From: Elysia marginata
Taxonomy: Eukaryota > Mollusca > Gastropoda > Plakobranchidae
Assembly: GCA_019649035.1 (NCBI GenBank)
Contig: BMAT01012819.1
Coordinates: 57,440-90,161 of the forward strand
DNA: 32,722 nt
Reading direction: 5' to 3'
Both the position numbers and the translations under genes were made by a program. Below the pieces are notes generated by a model. It saw only the letters and a program-made list of their open reading frames with translations. It was not told the origin of the DNA and made no database searches. Positions 11,001-22,639 of the stretch are shown one piece after another. How positions within the stretch are numbered: the first letter of the stretch is position 1; every line of letters begins with the position of its first letter.

Positions 11001-11595
11001 CTAATTCGGCGCTGAATCTGAAAACTTTTGATTTAGTTCTGACAATGCCTTAGATGTTTAGTTGATGTGCCTTGTATTTACAAGACTTGTAATACGTACG
11101 ATGTCCTTTCGTTTCAAAAGTTGGAATAAAAGTAGAATAAAAATATTCGCAATCCTGCGACAGCTATGAACCATTGGACAATATGAAACCTAGCGTAAAG
11201 TAATCAATGACTGCATATGAAATTTTTCCAAATGATAAAAGTTTACCCATTGAATTACGATGTTGGAAAAACAGTTCAAGACAGGTCTCCTATTTATATT
11301 CTAACGGAAACATAAACGGCCTGAAAGAGCTAAAAGTTAATTTTGAGTCAATATAAAACACGTAGTAATGAACTCCAACTGCCACTTTATCGACAACGAA
11401 ATAAGAATTTTTTTCAGGAGCTTTTAGACGCAATGATGGGTAGCAACGTCCACCAATAAGTGTCCTGACATGCTGCATTAGAACGTAATGCAAACGGTGT
11501 GCTTACAACCAAGGCTGTTGCATTTTAGGTGTGGTCACAACTGAAATTTATAACAGGAAAGTACATTTACTGGTAATCAATTTGTGAACTAAATG
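8041..11595. other. Gene-empty AT-rich interval
   Basis: Nothing here is supported as a gene. The longest frames (8095-8412, 9677-9877 and 10237-10455, all +) are AT-rich, lack splice context and show no motif. Two short degenerate similarities may mark an old repeat: GGGCTATGTAGAGTGT near 10191 resembles GGGCTGTGTAGAGTGT near 10872, and the AAAGGTTTACCCAATC-like words near 10656 and 11238 resemble each other. Confidence 0.5.
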
Positions 11596-11660
11596 ACAAC
11601 CCCCCCCCCCACAAAAAACAAAACAAAAAAAACAACAAAAAACAAACACCCCACATAAAA
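11596..11660 (+). repeat. Poly-C followed by A/C-rich low-complexity DNA
   Basis: A run of C is followed by degenerate ACAAAA and AACAAAAAAC units. This is simple sequence, possibly a relic of a retroelement tail. Confidence 0.8.
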
Positions 11661-14600
11661 CTAATAACAAACGCAGCCGCTCACCATAGTATATGTCTTT
11701 CTAGATATCTGGCCGAATAGGTTCTTCTTTTTAGCAATAATTTATCGAAATGCAGTGCTGTTCCCTTCAACTCTGTACAATCGTGTAAAATGTATAAGAT
11801 AAATCTCGTTTCATGTTAGACTTTAAACTTGATCCTATGCTAGGTTTTTAATATGAATTGACTTAACTGAAAGTTGAAATTGACTTGACTAACCTGTCTT
11901 GAAAAATATGGTTTTGAAATAAAACAAGGCATTTAAATTACATTGCTGATAACAATCATTAAAAATTAAAATAAGGATGATGATTCTATCAACGAAAATT
12001 ATCAAAATCAATCTCACTGTGGTTTTCTTAGGACCAAGAATTTTTCAATAAGTAGCGAAATATGATATAAAAGGCCCTTAAAAGAAAACGGAGAACCCAA
12101 TAAAAAAAAACCACACAAAACATTCAGATAACCTGTGAACAACGAGAATAGGAATGTACTAAGCTCAAAAAGAAAATAGTACATGATTGTGCTTAAGACT
12201 TAGGTTCCATTTTTACCACGCATGAACGTTTTTTACTAAAACACTCAGCCACATAGTTATAAAATTGTAGATGCAGTTGCAGGGAGATAACTATGAGAAT
12301 TACATAGAGGAACAAAAACGACCAATTTACTGGTAATTACAAACCCCAATCTATTCTATACGAAACTCTGCATAAGGACAGATTCAGACATACGCTAGAC
12401 GTACGGAAATTTCCGATAAAATTTTAAGGTACGGACAAGATAAAAATTGAACTGAAATTGGGGTTGGTTTTCTGTAATATTTTTATTTTGTGATGCAATT
12501 AATAAAAGTCTATAATATTTACAATTAATAATGTCCAAAGCACTAAAGGATTTCTGTTTACACGTCACAAAAAATGCGGACACATGGATAAAAACATGTA
12601 CCCAAATTGCACTTTTCAAGTAAGCACCTAGATAATCAAAACAGTTTTAATATGGTAGGTCTTCAAAGTTAATTATTATACATTTGCATTGCTTTTGCAA
12701 AACTCATCTTTCTCGTTAGCTGAGGAAACTATACATTTTACAGATGATCATCAAATTTCTTAAATTTACATAACATCATAATTCTAGGAAAGTATAACAA
12801 ATCTTCTTAAGACATGAAATAAATTCAATAAAACAATTTTTAAATGTGCTGACATACGTGTTGCAAAAGAAGAAAAAAAATATGAAAATTTCAAATGTTC
12901 CCACATGAAGTAAAGATGAACGTTACATTTCCCAAGCTTTCGATTCTTTACAATCTAAAATAGTAAATTAAAATTGTAAATTATCATTAAAACTCTTTGT
13001 ATGCTCATTTTTTATCAGTCGCCACAAGTAATGTCCATTAAAGCTATAAACCTAGTTATCTAAAGAGCTAACTTTGGATGTTTAAGAATAGATGTTCTAT
13101 CGCACTTATAACCCCTCTCGTTTCAGTGAGATTAGAAAGATAGCTCCACTGACAAAGCACAGTACTACATGACATTGCAATAACTCATCTTAAAAGATAC
13201 GATGCCATCAACGCTCTTGAACTCAAGATTGAACTCCAGATATATGTACCAGCTTTCCTTTTTGCCTTTCCGCTCAGGCCAAACGACAGAGGCTTTGATT
13301 TTTCACAGTGTAGGCAAATATAATTATTTGTCCTTTGTTGCACCGCGGGAGAGTAAAACCATGCCCATCTTCACCGGTCAGGAAAGCAAAAACGACACCC
13401 ACTTACGACATGGGCTTCAAGGCATGCTTTGTTGCAGTCACACGGGTGTCACGGGATAAAAACGTTGTTAGCTTTCCCGATATATGTGGACCTAGAGCGC
13501 TTTATGTTTATTATGTCCATTGATAAGCGGCATTAAAAGATTCAGTTAGCATCAAATTATTTTGAGCACAATGTCAGAGGTTTTGCAACAAATGCTAGAA
13601 ATATCTCAACAATAAAAAAAACAGTATCTCAGCCGTTGATTATACCGGAAAAGCTGCAAGCCTAGAGCGATACAAATCATAACAATAATAATGTACATTG
13701 GCCATATAATTCCACAATCTATTCTGCAATATTTGTGAATTTCTTTGATATCGCATTCAAAGTCCAATGTTACTGGCTGTAAAAAGTCCTGTACACGACA
13801 AAATACGTTCTAGATAGATAACTTTTTATTTACAGAATAAAATAATTTTTAGAAGTTTAAAATAAATAGACAAGAGCACATTGAATTTAAAAGTTATTTC
13901 AAATTCAAGTAAGAAGAACGTCTATAACTATGCAATACTCTTATATGTTTAGACAAACTTCATAAACCTAAATACATTTGATGAACAGTATGCGATTCCT
14001 TTCACTTAGGTAAAATCTTTCCCCTTACACTCTTTTTTGTATCGCCATCGCATAAGCTTCCCTAACAAAGAAAAACTTAGGAAAAATTAGAAACAGAAAA
14101 ATTTAAAAGTACATTATGCAACGCAACGAGTTCAGGCACTTTAACAGCATACAAACATGAAACTATGAACGACATTGAAACTTATGCATTGAACATAAAA
14201 ATAAAAAGATCGTAGTTTTGACCACACTGAAAAGGACACCAATAACAAGTTTTTAAGCGATCTTACACATGCAAAATGCATTGAATTCTGGAAATAAATA
14301 TATACATGCAAAATATCAAAACATTTGTCGAGCACCAAGAAAAAAATCCATGGAGAATTAAGCATTACTTTTATTTATAGCCAGTTCAAAACAGTTTCAG
14401 AACCCTTGGCTAATATGGTATTGCACTTTGTTAATATGAATGTGCTGATTTATCTTTTTCATGTCCAGTGACGCATGCTTTCATAGAGAACTTTACCTCG
14501 CCCTGGCTTCTCAATTATTTATTTAAAAAGTCTAAAAATTGTGTTAGCTTGAAACATTCTTATACTCTTAATTCATGAAACTGTTGCAATGAAAATTGAA

Positions 14601-15179
14601 TCGACTTTAACATTTACTTCGGGACAAAGTGTCCGTAAAAATGTTAAAAAGGATGGCTTCTGGCAACAAACCACTGCAGCTCACTTCTTGCTTGCTTACT
14701 ATAGGGAAAAATTAATGTGTTTGTACTCCAAGTACGTAATTAACATGTCGAACTTAATCGATAGTTGACTAGCCTAATGATGAATGCAGAGCAAGTTTCA
14801 CGCTCTTTCCTTTATAATATTCTTTCCCAAACGAACGTAGGTTCGGAGTTCAGTCTGTCATTATTGCTTATGGTAGACGACTCTTTAACTGATCAAACAA
14901 TGCTATCTTACATTTCCTAAAAGAACACATCATTACATTTTCACACCCAATATAAATCTAAAGCTACTGAAAAAGTGTGTGTGCGCATGTGTCTGTGTGA
15001 GCGGTGGGTGGGTAGCTCATTCCATAATACAAAAAAAAAACCTTAAAAAAAAATCAAAGCTCCTTTTCCCAATCCTTTCAGAAAATGGTACACAGGTCTT
15101 TCGAAGTCCGACTGGAGGCGCTTAAATACATACAGGTGGTCAATAAAAACATATGATTTGACATATACCACCAATATGT
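11661..15179. other. Gene-empty AT-rich interval with one mixed-composition patch
   Basis: Most of this is AT-rich with no motif. Around 13180-13525 base composition rises and open frames of 62-85 codons overlap on both strands. On the minus strand the reads GPHISGKLTTFLSRDTRVTA and KGKKESWYIYLEFNLEFKSV look protein-like but are interrupted by stops. It might be a decayed exon or retrotransposed gene. No family is recognised. Confidence 0.4.
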
Positions 15180-15330
15180 TTGGCGAAGTCTGTCTACGAT
15201 TTTCATCCTAATGGCTGAATGCGCTAAAACGCATACAATATTAAATAAATGCAAAAAAAAAAAAATGATTTATCACATTTCACCTTAATAAGTTGGCAGA
15301 GTCTGTCTAGAATTTTTATCCTGCCCGTAA
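15178..15330 (+). repeat. Imperfect direct repeat, two copies
   Basis: TTTGGCGAAGTCTGTCTACG...ATTTTCATCCT near 15178-15211 recurs as GTTGGCAGAGTCTGTCTAGA...ATTTTTATCCT near 15291-15324. The two stretches of about 34 bp are mostly identical and about 113 bp apart, separated by AT-rich DNA with an A13 run. They may be two units of a tandem repeat or parts of a transposon arm. Confidence 0.55.
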
Positions 15331-15352
15331 TTTCTGTGTTTTCTGGATATTA

Positions 15353-15439
15353 ATGACAACAGGAGCCGGGGATGGAGCCAGGTTAAAAGTGACCCCCAGG
15401 CCCGGAGCTGCAGCCATAAAGCCTCTCTTGCACCACTTC
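15353..15439 (+). other. GC-rich open frame running into the assembly gap
   Basis: From an ATG at 15353 the + strand is open for 29 codons up to the Ns, reading MTTGAGDGARLKVTPRPG and continuing to HHF. The minus strand is open too. This patch is far richer in G+C than anything nearby. It may be the start of a coding exon cut by the gap, a GC-rich repeat that broke the assembly, or foreign or misjoined sequence. The ATG context is weak (T at -3). I assign no function. Confidence 0.25.
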
Positions 15440-15465
15440 NNNNNNNNNNNNNNNNNNNNNNNNNN
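15440..15465. other. Assembly gap (Ns)
   Basis: A run of 26 N interrupts the sequence just downstream of the GC-rich patch. The true length of the missing DNA is unknown. Confidence 1.
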
Positions 15466-15677
15466 ACCATCGCGACTACGTTATTTTGTAGATATATTCT
15501 AACATTCATTTAATGAGAAAATGACTATAAGTTCAATTGTGTAAGTCGTTGTATATGGTGACACAGTTCAGGACGTCAATCCAAAACTGCAATCGCTGAG
15601 ATACAATAGACAAGGTATACAGATATGGGAAAGAATGCTTGTACTTGACAAGACAAATAACTATCATAAAATACCAT

Positions 15678-15990
15678 GGCATCGTGGTCTAGTGGCAGAC
15701 GCTCGGCGTTCGGACCTAGAGGTCCGGGGTTCGAGCCCTGCACAACAGGTCGACGTTTAACTTTTGAGGAAGGCTATTTCCACACATTTCTCTGCCTCAT
15801 GTGTTAAAAGAGAACCTGAATAAAGGCAGTGAAGGATGTTGTGTGTATGCTTGAGCAATGCGTTTTAAACATTGTTCCTCTGTGAGTTCAGAAGGAGGTT
15901 TGACTGTTAATGGCTTGTCGGGAAATCCATGTAAAGCGCATAGAGCATTTTAGTGTAATACGCGCTATATGATAAACGCTCTTTACTCTG
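15678..15990 (+). mobile_element. tRNA-derived SINE, copy 1
   Basis: The 5' part has tRNA architecture: a seven-base GGCATCG start, a box A-like TGGTCTAGTGGC, a D-stem formed by GTCT and AGAC, and a box B-like GGGTTCGAGCC. The acceptor end is not properly paired and an unrelated body of about 235 bp follows, so this is a SINE and not a tRNA gene. The body aligns with a second copy at 24101-24368 on the other strand, with shared blocks such as AGGTCGAC, GGCTATTT and a 19-base identical block at 15877-15895. The tail reads GTAAAGCGCATAGAGCATTT...CGCGCTATATGATAAACGC, a form common in molluscan SINE 3' ends. Movement would have needed a partner LINE. Confidence 0.85.
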
Positions 15991-17196
15991 AAATCCCATT
16001 AAAATAAGGTAGGAGGACAGAGACAACAACGTTTTAAATATGCACTAAAACAGTAGGCCCCATTAAAAAGCACAAAAAACCTTTCACGCGTTTTGCACAC
16101 AGATACTGAATTAGGAGAAGCATCAAATATGGCCACCAGTCTTGCTATACAGACTGTGATAACACGCATCTTTATTAATCATGCTACTGCTATTTTCCAC
16201 AGCCTTTGTTGAATGTCTTCTTTTTACGTAATTAGGACTGATGGTGTTATATGAATTTCAAAGAAATTATCTCTTTTAATGTAATCATTTATAACTATAA
16301 TAATTGCTAGTTTAGTCTTGGTTAGAATGTACTTGCGCATTGCTACTGGAATAATTCTTCTTGAAACACAAGAAAATTGATTAAAAATTCAATTCTCATT
16401 CTAATAAAGCCACTAAACATGCCTAGTTAAAGGCATTCAATCCCTCCCCCTCCCCTCAAAAGATAAAAAAAGACCATAGGCTATTCCGATGAACAGCGCA
16501 CACACGACGAACACTTGCTTGCATAAACTAAACTAAATTTAATATGCTTGGAGAAGTAGATCCGGCGCAAAGATGTATCAAGTGGAAAAATAAAAGAGCT
16601 TGAACACTTAACACATAAGGTCTCAATTATGCAATATTTCCATGCACCTAAAAGGCTGGAGCAACACAAAAATTTATTTGCATAATTTTGATATCATGCC
16701 GGCATAGTCCCGTAACATCCCTAACTTCTTGTCTTTGAGAAACATTATCCGTTTCAATTCTTTTTCAGTTACATGAAGCATGAAAAAACGCAGTAGTTAA
16801 CGTATGACTACCGTTAAAAAGAATCTTTTCACTCAGAAAATTGAATGCTTCCAGCTGATCGTTTAATCCTTACGTTCATTCAATGAAAAACCTGTATTTA
16901 AAAACATTATATCTGGCTGTTCTATAGAAAAGTCTGAAACGAGCCCAGTTAACATAAAGGCACCTGTACGTGAATGTCTTTCTGCTGAGAGTATAATATT
17001 GCTGGCGATTTTACGTTTTTGATTTTGGTTTATAACTTAAGAACAGCGACCCTTTTTTTTTCTTTTTGGTTTGAATCATATTGATTTTGTATTTCTTTCT
17101 ACCCCTGTCCAGAAGACGACCAATGTCTTTACTACACACGTCACAGCAGCTGCCTGTCTTTCCTGACTTAATTAAAAATTTTTTTTTAATAATTAA
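15991..17196. other. Gene-empty AT-rich interval
   Basis: No gene, RNA or clear repeat is supported. A C-rich stretch near 16441-16457 and scattered short frames are the only features. Confidence 0.5.
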
Positions 17197-17216
17197 TAGT
17201 AATAATGATGATGATA

Positions 17217-17263
<47 letters not shown>

Positions 17264-17345
17264 TAATAATAATAATAATAATACTTTATTATAACGCGCC
17301 TAGAATCCACCGGAGAGTGCTTGATGGCGCAATACATACAAATTG
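17197..17345 (-). mobile_element. SINE- or LINE-like 3' tail with (TAA)n
   Basis: On the minus strand the sequence runs TGCGCCATCAAGCACTCTCC, GGTGGATTCTAGGCGCGTTA, TAATAAAGTA and then a long (TTA)n tract. A GCGC word, then AGCA and CGCG-TTAT-ATAAA at similar spacing, also occurs at the 3' end of the SINE at 15678. This looks like the 3' terminus of another retroelement sharing that tail type, with the microsatellite grown from its terminal repeat. The 5' boundary is unclear; minus-strand DNA upstream of 17345 is AT-rich and carries no tRNA boxes. Confidence 0.6.
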
Positions 17346-17442
17346 ACATAAAAAATACTTAAAGAAATACATGTATATCACAGTGAATGCATATATTAGA
17401 ATAAAAAAAATATAAAAAAATAGAGGCACAAAGTGCCTAAAC

Positions 17443-17538
17443 TTCCTCCTCCTCCTTCTCTCTCTCTCTCTCTGTCTCTCCCTCTCTCCCTCTCTCTCTC
17501 TCCGTCTGTGTCTCTCTGTGTTTCTCTCCTCTCTCGTT
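17443..17538 (+). repeat. CT-rich microsatellite
   Basis: TCCTCCTCC passes into (TC)n with GTCTCTC interruptions. Arg/Glu-rich minus-strand frames across it (17289-17674) are artefacts. The perfect small inverted repeat AGGCAC-AAA-GTGCCT lies immediately before it at about 17424-17438. Confidence 0.95.
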
Positions 17539-17849
17539 CCCACTCAATAATGACTGACTGTGTGGTATTAATCTGACATGGGATATCTTTTGCACTAGAG
17601 TTAATGAAGTAAAAAGTGTAAACGAGCCTATCTATCGGTGAAGCGTGTACTTTAGAACGTATTTTTTCAACCATTTACCAAAGAAAGCCAGTTTGATGCT
17701 GATTATAAAGTTCTAAAATCATGTCAAACCAGAAGTTAAACAGTAACCAGACAGCCCCGATCCTCCAACACAGCAGGAGAAAAATTCACCCAAGCATAAT
17801 ACATGTATTTTATCAGTTCCTCATACATCAACTGAACTGAGTTTCTTTC

Positions 17850-17900
17850 GAATCTAACGTTGAACACACATTTTAGAAACTAACGTTGAACACACATTTC
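17850..17900 (+). repeat. Tandem duplication of a 26-bp unit
   Basis: CTAACGTTGAACACACATTT occurs at 17854-17873 and again at 17880-17899, giving a period of 26 bp. It looks like a recent local slippage or duplication. Confidence 0.9.
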
Positions 17901-19960
17901 TGACAGAAGTAAACATATTTTTAGCCTTCTGTAAATGTGATTTTACATTTTAAACAATTTTATTCAATCAAACCGCCAATCTATAAAGATAACATATTTT
18001 CATTTAAAAAGTGAAAGAGTGTGACTTCTAAAACTTGTATAGAGAACAAAATTTGGAACAAGGTGAGAAAGTTCTTTAATAACGAAGTGAAGGGCGATGT
18101 TAGGAATAAAAGGAAACATTCTCGAAAAAATAATTTTTTACGACTACTTCGGTCATTAAGACTCATTATGGAAGACAATGAGGCACTTATTATACTACAT
18201 CCTGTGAAATTCTTTGATAATACCTTCAAAATCTACTCTGTTTGTCCTCAATATAGCGAAGACGTTACAGGTTTGTGCGCTTGAAAAAGTCGTATGTTAA
18301 CTTCTGCTTTTTCGATTAAATGAATGATATACATGTATAGTTTTATTTCGCGAATTTTAAAGGCGTTTTAGTACTTTTTTTTAGAACTATTTCAAATATT
18401 TCTAGTAAAAGATTGTGAGAGGCAGCCATTTGCTGAATAGATTAGAAAAATAGCACCCGCTAAACTTATAGGTCTATGCGAAAAATAAGTAATGAGTATT
18501 TTTACTTTTTCCCATCTTAAGGAAATGAATATGCAAGGAATCAGTCCCATCAATCGTGTCTATATCATGTCATTGTAGCAGTCGAGAATATTGAAGAAAC
18601 CTATTGTTTGCAAACGTCTGATAGCAACAATGCACGTAAAAGAAAAAGACGTGAGGAGACCTTGGCCAAAAGATTGACCAGCAACTTCTAAACTTGTTGC
18701 TTTGATTCTTTGTCATCATTACTTCAGACTCAACCTACAATAACTCAACATTAAACCACATACATGTAGGTGATATTAGTTTTACAGTTGTAGGCAACGT
18801 CGGTGGATAGAGTTAACTCAAATTTCACGACGCGTGCTTGGTGTAAATTACAAATCATTTTCGTTCTCTAACTTAGTAACTAGAAATGGTAACTTTTTAT
18901 CATGGCAAGGATAATTTGAAATGACATGATAGACACATTATATTCTTTCCAATTAACCAATAACATCCATATATGATTGACGTTTATGATTATGTTCATG
19001 ATTAAGAAATTAAACGTAAGCACGAAGTTGATAGGCCTATCTGTTTGACAATATTATACACTGTTTGTATTTTGTTTCCTTCTGCTAGTGCCTATTTTCT
19101 GATGGCTTCAAAAAAGGGGGAGTAAAAGATAAAAGTATAAAATATATATCTACATGTATTAACTTTTAGCTCAATGACAGAAGGTTTTATGTTGTAAATG
19201 TAATAATGTTAAATCGCAAACTTATATAAATTATTGAGCCTTGAGCTGCAAGCAATCCAGTACAATCTACCTACATTCCCTGTACTTGCGAATTATAAGC
19301 GTAGTTAACAAAGAAAGAGGTATCTAGTGAGGCGTACAATGAAGATATTCATCATTTGACTATTTGATATTAGTTCCCACTTTCTTAATTTGCTCTTGAA
19401 TATAATTTTTCTGAAGAGGATCTGTGCATTTCCAGTTAAACAAGATAACATATCATATTGCCATAAACAAAAAAATCAATGTTGGCGTCGGAGTTTTCCT
19501 GTGAAAAAAAAGTTAAGACATGTTGGAGCAGAATATGAGCCATGTAAAATGAAATCGTTCATGTTCGCAGTTTCTGTTTTCATAAAAAAGAAAAGTTGCA
19601 GCAGTCAAATATGTTTGACTTCTTTTATCAGATATGAATAACCACGGTTGGTACAAACGATAGTGTCACAGTCCTAATTGTGTTTTAGGTCTGAAATTTC
19701 AAATAGAAAAGAGTTACTCTACACACAAAAGACTCGCCCCCTCACTACCTCTGCTCCTTAATGAAATTTGCTATTTACAACCAGACCTACTCAGTGGATT
19801 TGAAAGTACACAGAGCGAGTATTAATGGATAAAACACGAATGAACAAATTACAACTGGACGATGACACAGTATAAGTTTTTGAGATCAGATAACTGTGTT
19901 TTATTAGTTTTCTAAAGCAAGCATTCCAAAAGCTGGCCACAAATTAATTTTCGAGCTCAC
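17901..19960. other. Mostly gene-empty; one weak + strand frame, then likely intron
   Basis: The + strand frame at 18021-18284 contains KVRKFFNNEVKGDVRNKRK and ALIILHPVKFFDNTFKIYSV, which look protein-like, and ends near ACAG|GTTTGT, a possible donor. It lacks an ATG and a good acceptor, so I do not call it an exon. The DNA below 19961 would be the intron following the exon at 19961-20227 on the minus strand. Confidence 0.35.
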
Positions 19961-20227
19961 CTCTTTCCTTCGTAATTTTCGACTCAATTTCTTCGCTTTC
20001 CAGTCCTTTTTGGAGTAAGGCTGATCATCCCTTAACCTTTGACCTTCTGCTTCCTGCTCTCCGTCATGCCTAGGGGTAATGATTTTGTCAGGAGTTTCTT
20101 CATTCTTGCCACTGTCGTTCAGTCTTTCGTATCCTTCTGAATCGTTTTCATCTTCACTCATTTCGTCGTCTGTTGCCACATCCCCTCGATGCTTCCGAGG
20201 GAAGCACAACCACTTAGACTCCCTCAT
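19961..20227 (-). CDS. Likely first coding exon, acidic N-terminus, unidentified protein
   Basis: The minus strand opens at an ATG (20225-20227, A at -3) and reads MRESKWLCFPRKHRGDVATD, then DEMSEDENDSEGYERL, a polar stretch, and KKDWKAKKLSRKLRRKE. It reaches AAAGAG|GTGAGC, a very good donor with the last exonic base at 19961 and the reading frame in phase 0. About 89 codons are coding. The apparent continuation to a stop at 19904 is intronic read-through. The exon encodes an acidic Ser/Asp/Glu cluster followed by a strongly basic helix-like segment, compatible with a disordered cytoplasmic or nuclear N-terminus. I do not recognise the family. A diverged partial copy of its 5' part is at 26050-26200 on the same strand. 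Confidence 0.6.
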
Positions 20228-22554
20228 AATTGTTTACTTCTTTTCCACTCAGTAACAATATAGCAGACACAGTTCGAATTATGTTGTCACAATTTTTTTT
20301 CTTAATGAGTAACTAAAATTTCCATTTAGGAAAAAGCTTCTTTTTAAAACAGTAGAATTGTTGTTTGCACTTCACCTCTGAAAGTAATCTGACAACCCAA
20401 AAATGAATTTCCGATGAAGTTCCTTAAAGTTGTTGAAAGCCATGCAAACAGTCAAGTATTCGAGGTAACGACTTATCAAAACTTGTTTCTGGGCAGAGTA
20501 GACACAGTTCACCTTTGAACAGGGAAACCTGTGGAAGAAAAAAAGAAATTGAAGTATTCTTGAAAGAGATGAAAAAGAACTGCACAGTAGCTATAAAAAA
20601 CCCATCAAGACTTAGTTACCTATAATTTAAAAAAAAATCAAGCAACTTTAACATGATATCCTTACATGACAAATAATAATGTATGAGTAAGACGGCTATT
20701 ATATATAATCATAACCACCACTGTGCATGCTAAGTCCTACTTAAAATATCACCTTCGCCCTTTTACAACTTTTTTACCGCCAAGAAGAGGGGATCGATTC
20801 ACTTTAAAAAATGTGTTGGTGTTTTAATTACTTGTATTAAATGTAATTTCTAAAAAAAAATAAAAAAGGAATGCCGGACTTTTTCGTATAAATTTCACCT
20901 AAATTTTACCATTGACTTCTTGAAATAAACAACATTGATTAAAGTAATGTATTTAGCACATCTATGTCCAAACTTTCCTTCGCTCAACATCAGAGTGTAT
21001 CTCTTTGCAAATCAACCAATCTACATACAATCTTTAGTCAAATGGATAATGCAACCTACATCAAGTACCGACAACCAACAGGCTACAAACAATACAGCGC
21101 CAGAGATAAGGGCATGTTTTAGAAAGGTATGGTATCGGTAAAGTTCATTCAAATACACCACAATAACATGTAGGGCCTGGAATGTACACAGTGTTGGCCT
21201 ACCACTGAACTGGTAAACAGTCATAATAAATATTTAAAAGTAAGGAAAAAAAAACACGACGCGGATACATGTAATGCGGTTCGGGTATTGACAAAATAAC
21301 CGACAGAAAATTCTGAGAAATAATAATTTAAAAAAAACGTTTTCACACCACCAATGTGGATGTTTTAAACTAAACCTGAAATGAAGTCAAACATACCAAA
21401 GGTAAATTTATTTACTCCTGATACTACGACTGTTGTTATACTAAAACTTCGACTACTTCTACCACTACCACAACTACCATTTCGACTGCAACAATAGCAA
21501 TAATTACTACGACTAACACCAATATAAAAATAAATTGACATGAGCAAGGTTACGTTATTAGCTTACAAGCTTTACATATCATAACACTGAGAAGGAAGAC
21601 TTCATTTAGCAACTTACAGCAAATGGCCATCGGTCTAGTTTCTTTTTTCGTGTGTCATTTCCGACGCGTGGTGATTTTACAGTTACAAACCATTTACAAT
21701 AAAATCTGGCACTTAAGCATTAGCTCTAGAGCCGATACTGAGAACGTCTCGAGTTCTATAAAGCGACAGTCACGTGTCACGATGTTTATATAATCATAAA
21801 CACAAGCACAATTTTACCACTAGGCTTATAGCCGGAAGCTATCCTGGCCTCCGTCTTGTTTTGGTTCTCGAAATGATTTACATAAATAAGACATGCATGT
21901 GGTTTTGTAAACATACCCAAAATTGAAATGTGTGTCTCTGACCTGATAAAAAGCAGAATGACCTCTGCTTAAGCCATGAAGACAGGCCGTAACACTGGGT
22001 TTCGAGACCTGTCCACCACGTGTACCGATATCCTACTCCGTGCTGATATTATACACTGTATTTATACACAGCCTTTAGAAAGCGTGCAAGTCAGTAAAGC
22101 AACGTCTATGACCGCTAGTAGGCCGTCAAGCTAGGAGGACCTGAGCCCGACATACCCACAAAATCAACAGCCCGAAGGTCGAATGACCTGTAAGCCTTAA
22201 ATAGTATCTACAGTGGCAGGGGGAAAACGTGACAGGCTCGCCGTTCACCAGGTTTCACAATGATTTTCTATGTGAACCGAGAAGCAGATTACTATCTATA
22301 GCACGACGGGTTGCGACCATCTACGTTATCATTGAAGCGTGTCGCGTCCCCGCTAAGATGATGGTACTGGTAGTGACTGGTTTTAGTACTTGTAATAGGA
22401 GCCATTAATTTTCTGTCACCTGAGTGGCACTAACTTGTTTTTTAAAATGTGTACTGACAGACACCCACTAAAGTTCGAATGACAACGATTCTGATTCGCT
22501 TTAACGGGGTTGAAATGCAAATTTATACGTTCAAATTAAAAATATAAAAAGAAT
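20228..22554. other. Upstream region of the 20.2 kb exon
   Basis: No further exon is supported. Donor-like sites on the minus strand near 20375 (CAGAG|GTGAAG) and 20515 (CAAAG|GTGAAC) could end non-coding 5' exons. From about 21640 to 22440 G+C rises and CpG becomes more frequent. That part holds a TATAAA word at 21757, a palindromic GTCACGTGTCAC at 21769-21780 and CCGGAAG near 21833, so it is the most promoter-like part of the window. This is suggestive only. Confidence 0.35.
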
Positions 22555-22577
22555 GAGAGAAAGAGAGAGAGAGAGAA

Positions 22578-22637
<60 letters not shown>
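22555..22637 (+). repeat. GA microsatellite
   Basis: A nearly pure (GA)n run with a few AAAGA and GACA interruptions. Confidence 0.97.

Positions 22638-22639
<2 letters not shown>

Noticed and set aside
15678-15750. Stand-alone tRNA gene
   Set aside because: Box A, box B and a D-stem are present, but the acceptor stem does not pair well and a second copy of the same sequence plus a 230-bp body exists on the other strand, so it is the head of a SINE.
17289-17674. Arg/Glu-rich minus-strand frames
   Set aside because: They are direct products of the CT array at 17443-17538.
18021-18284. 87-codon + strand frame as a gene
   Set aside because: No ATG, a stop just upstream and only weak splice-like sites. 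It is noted in the interval description only.
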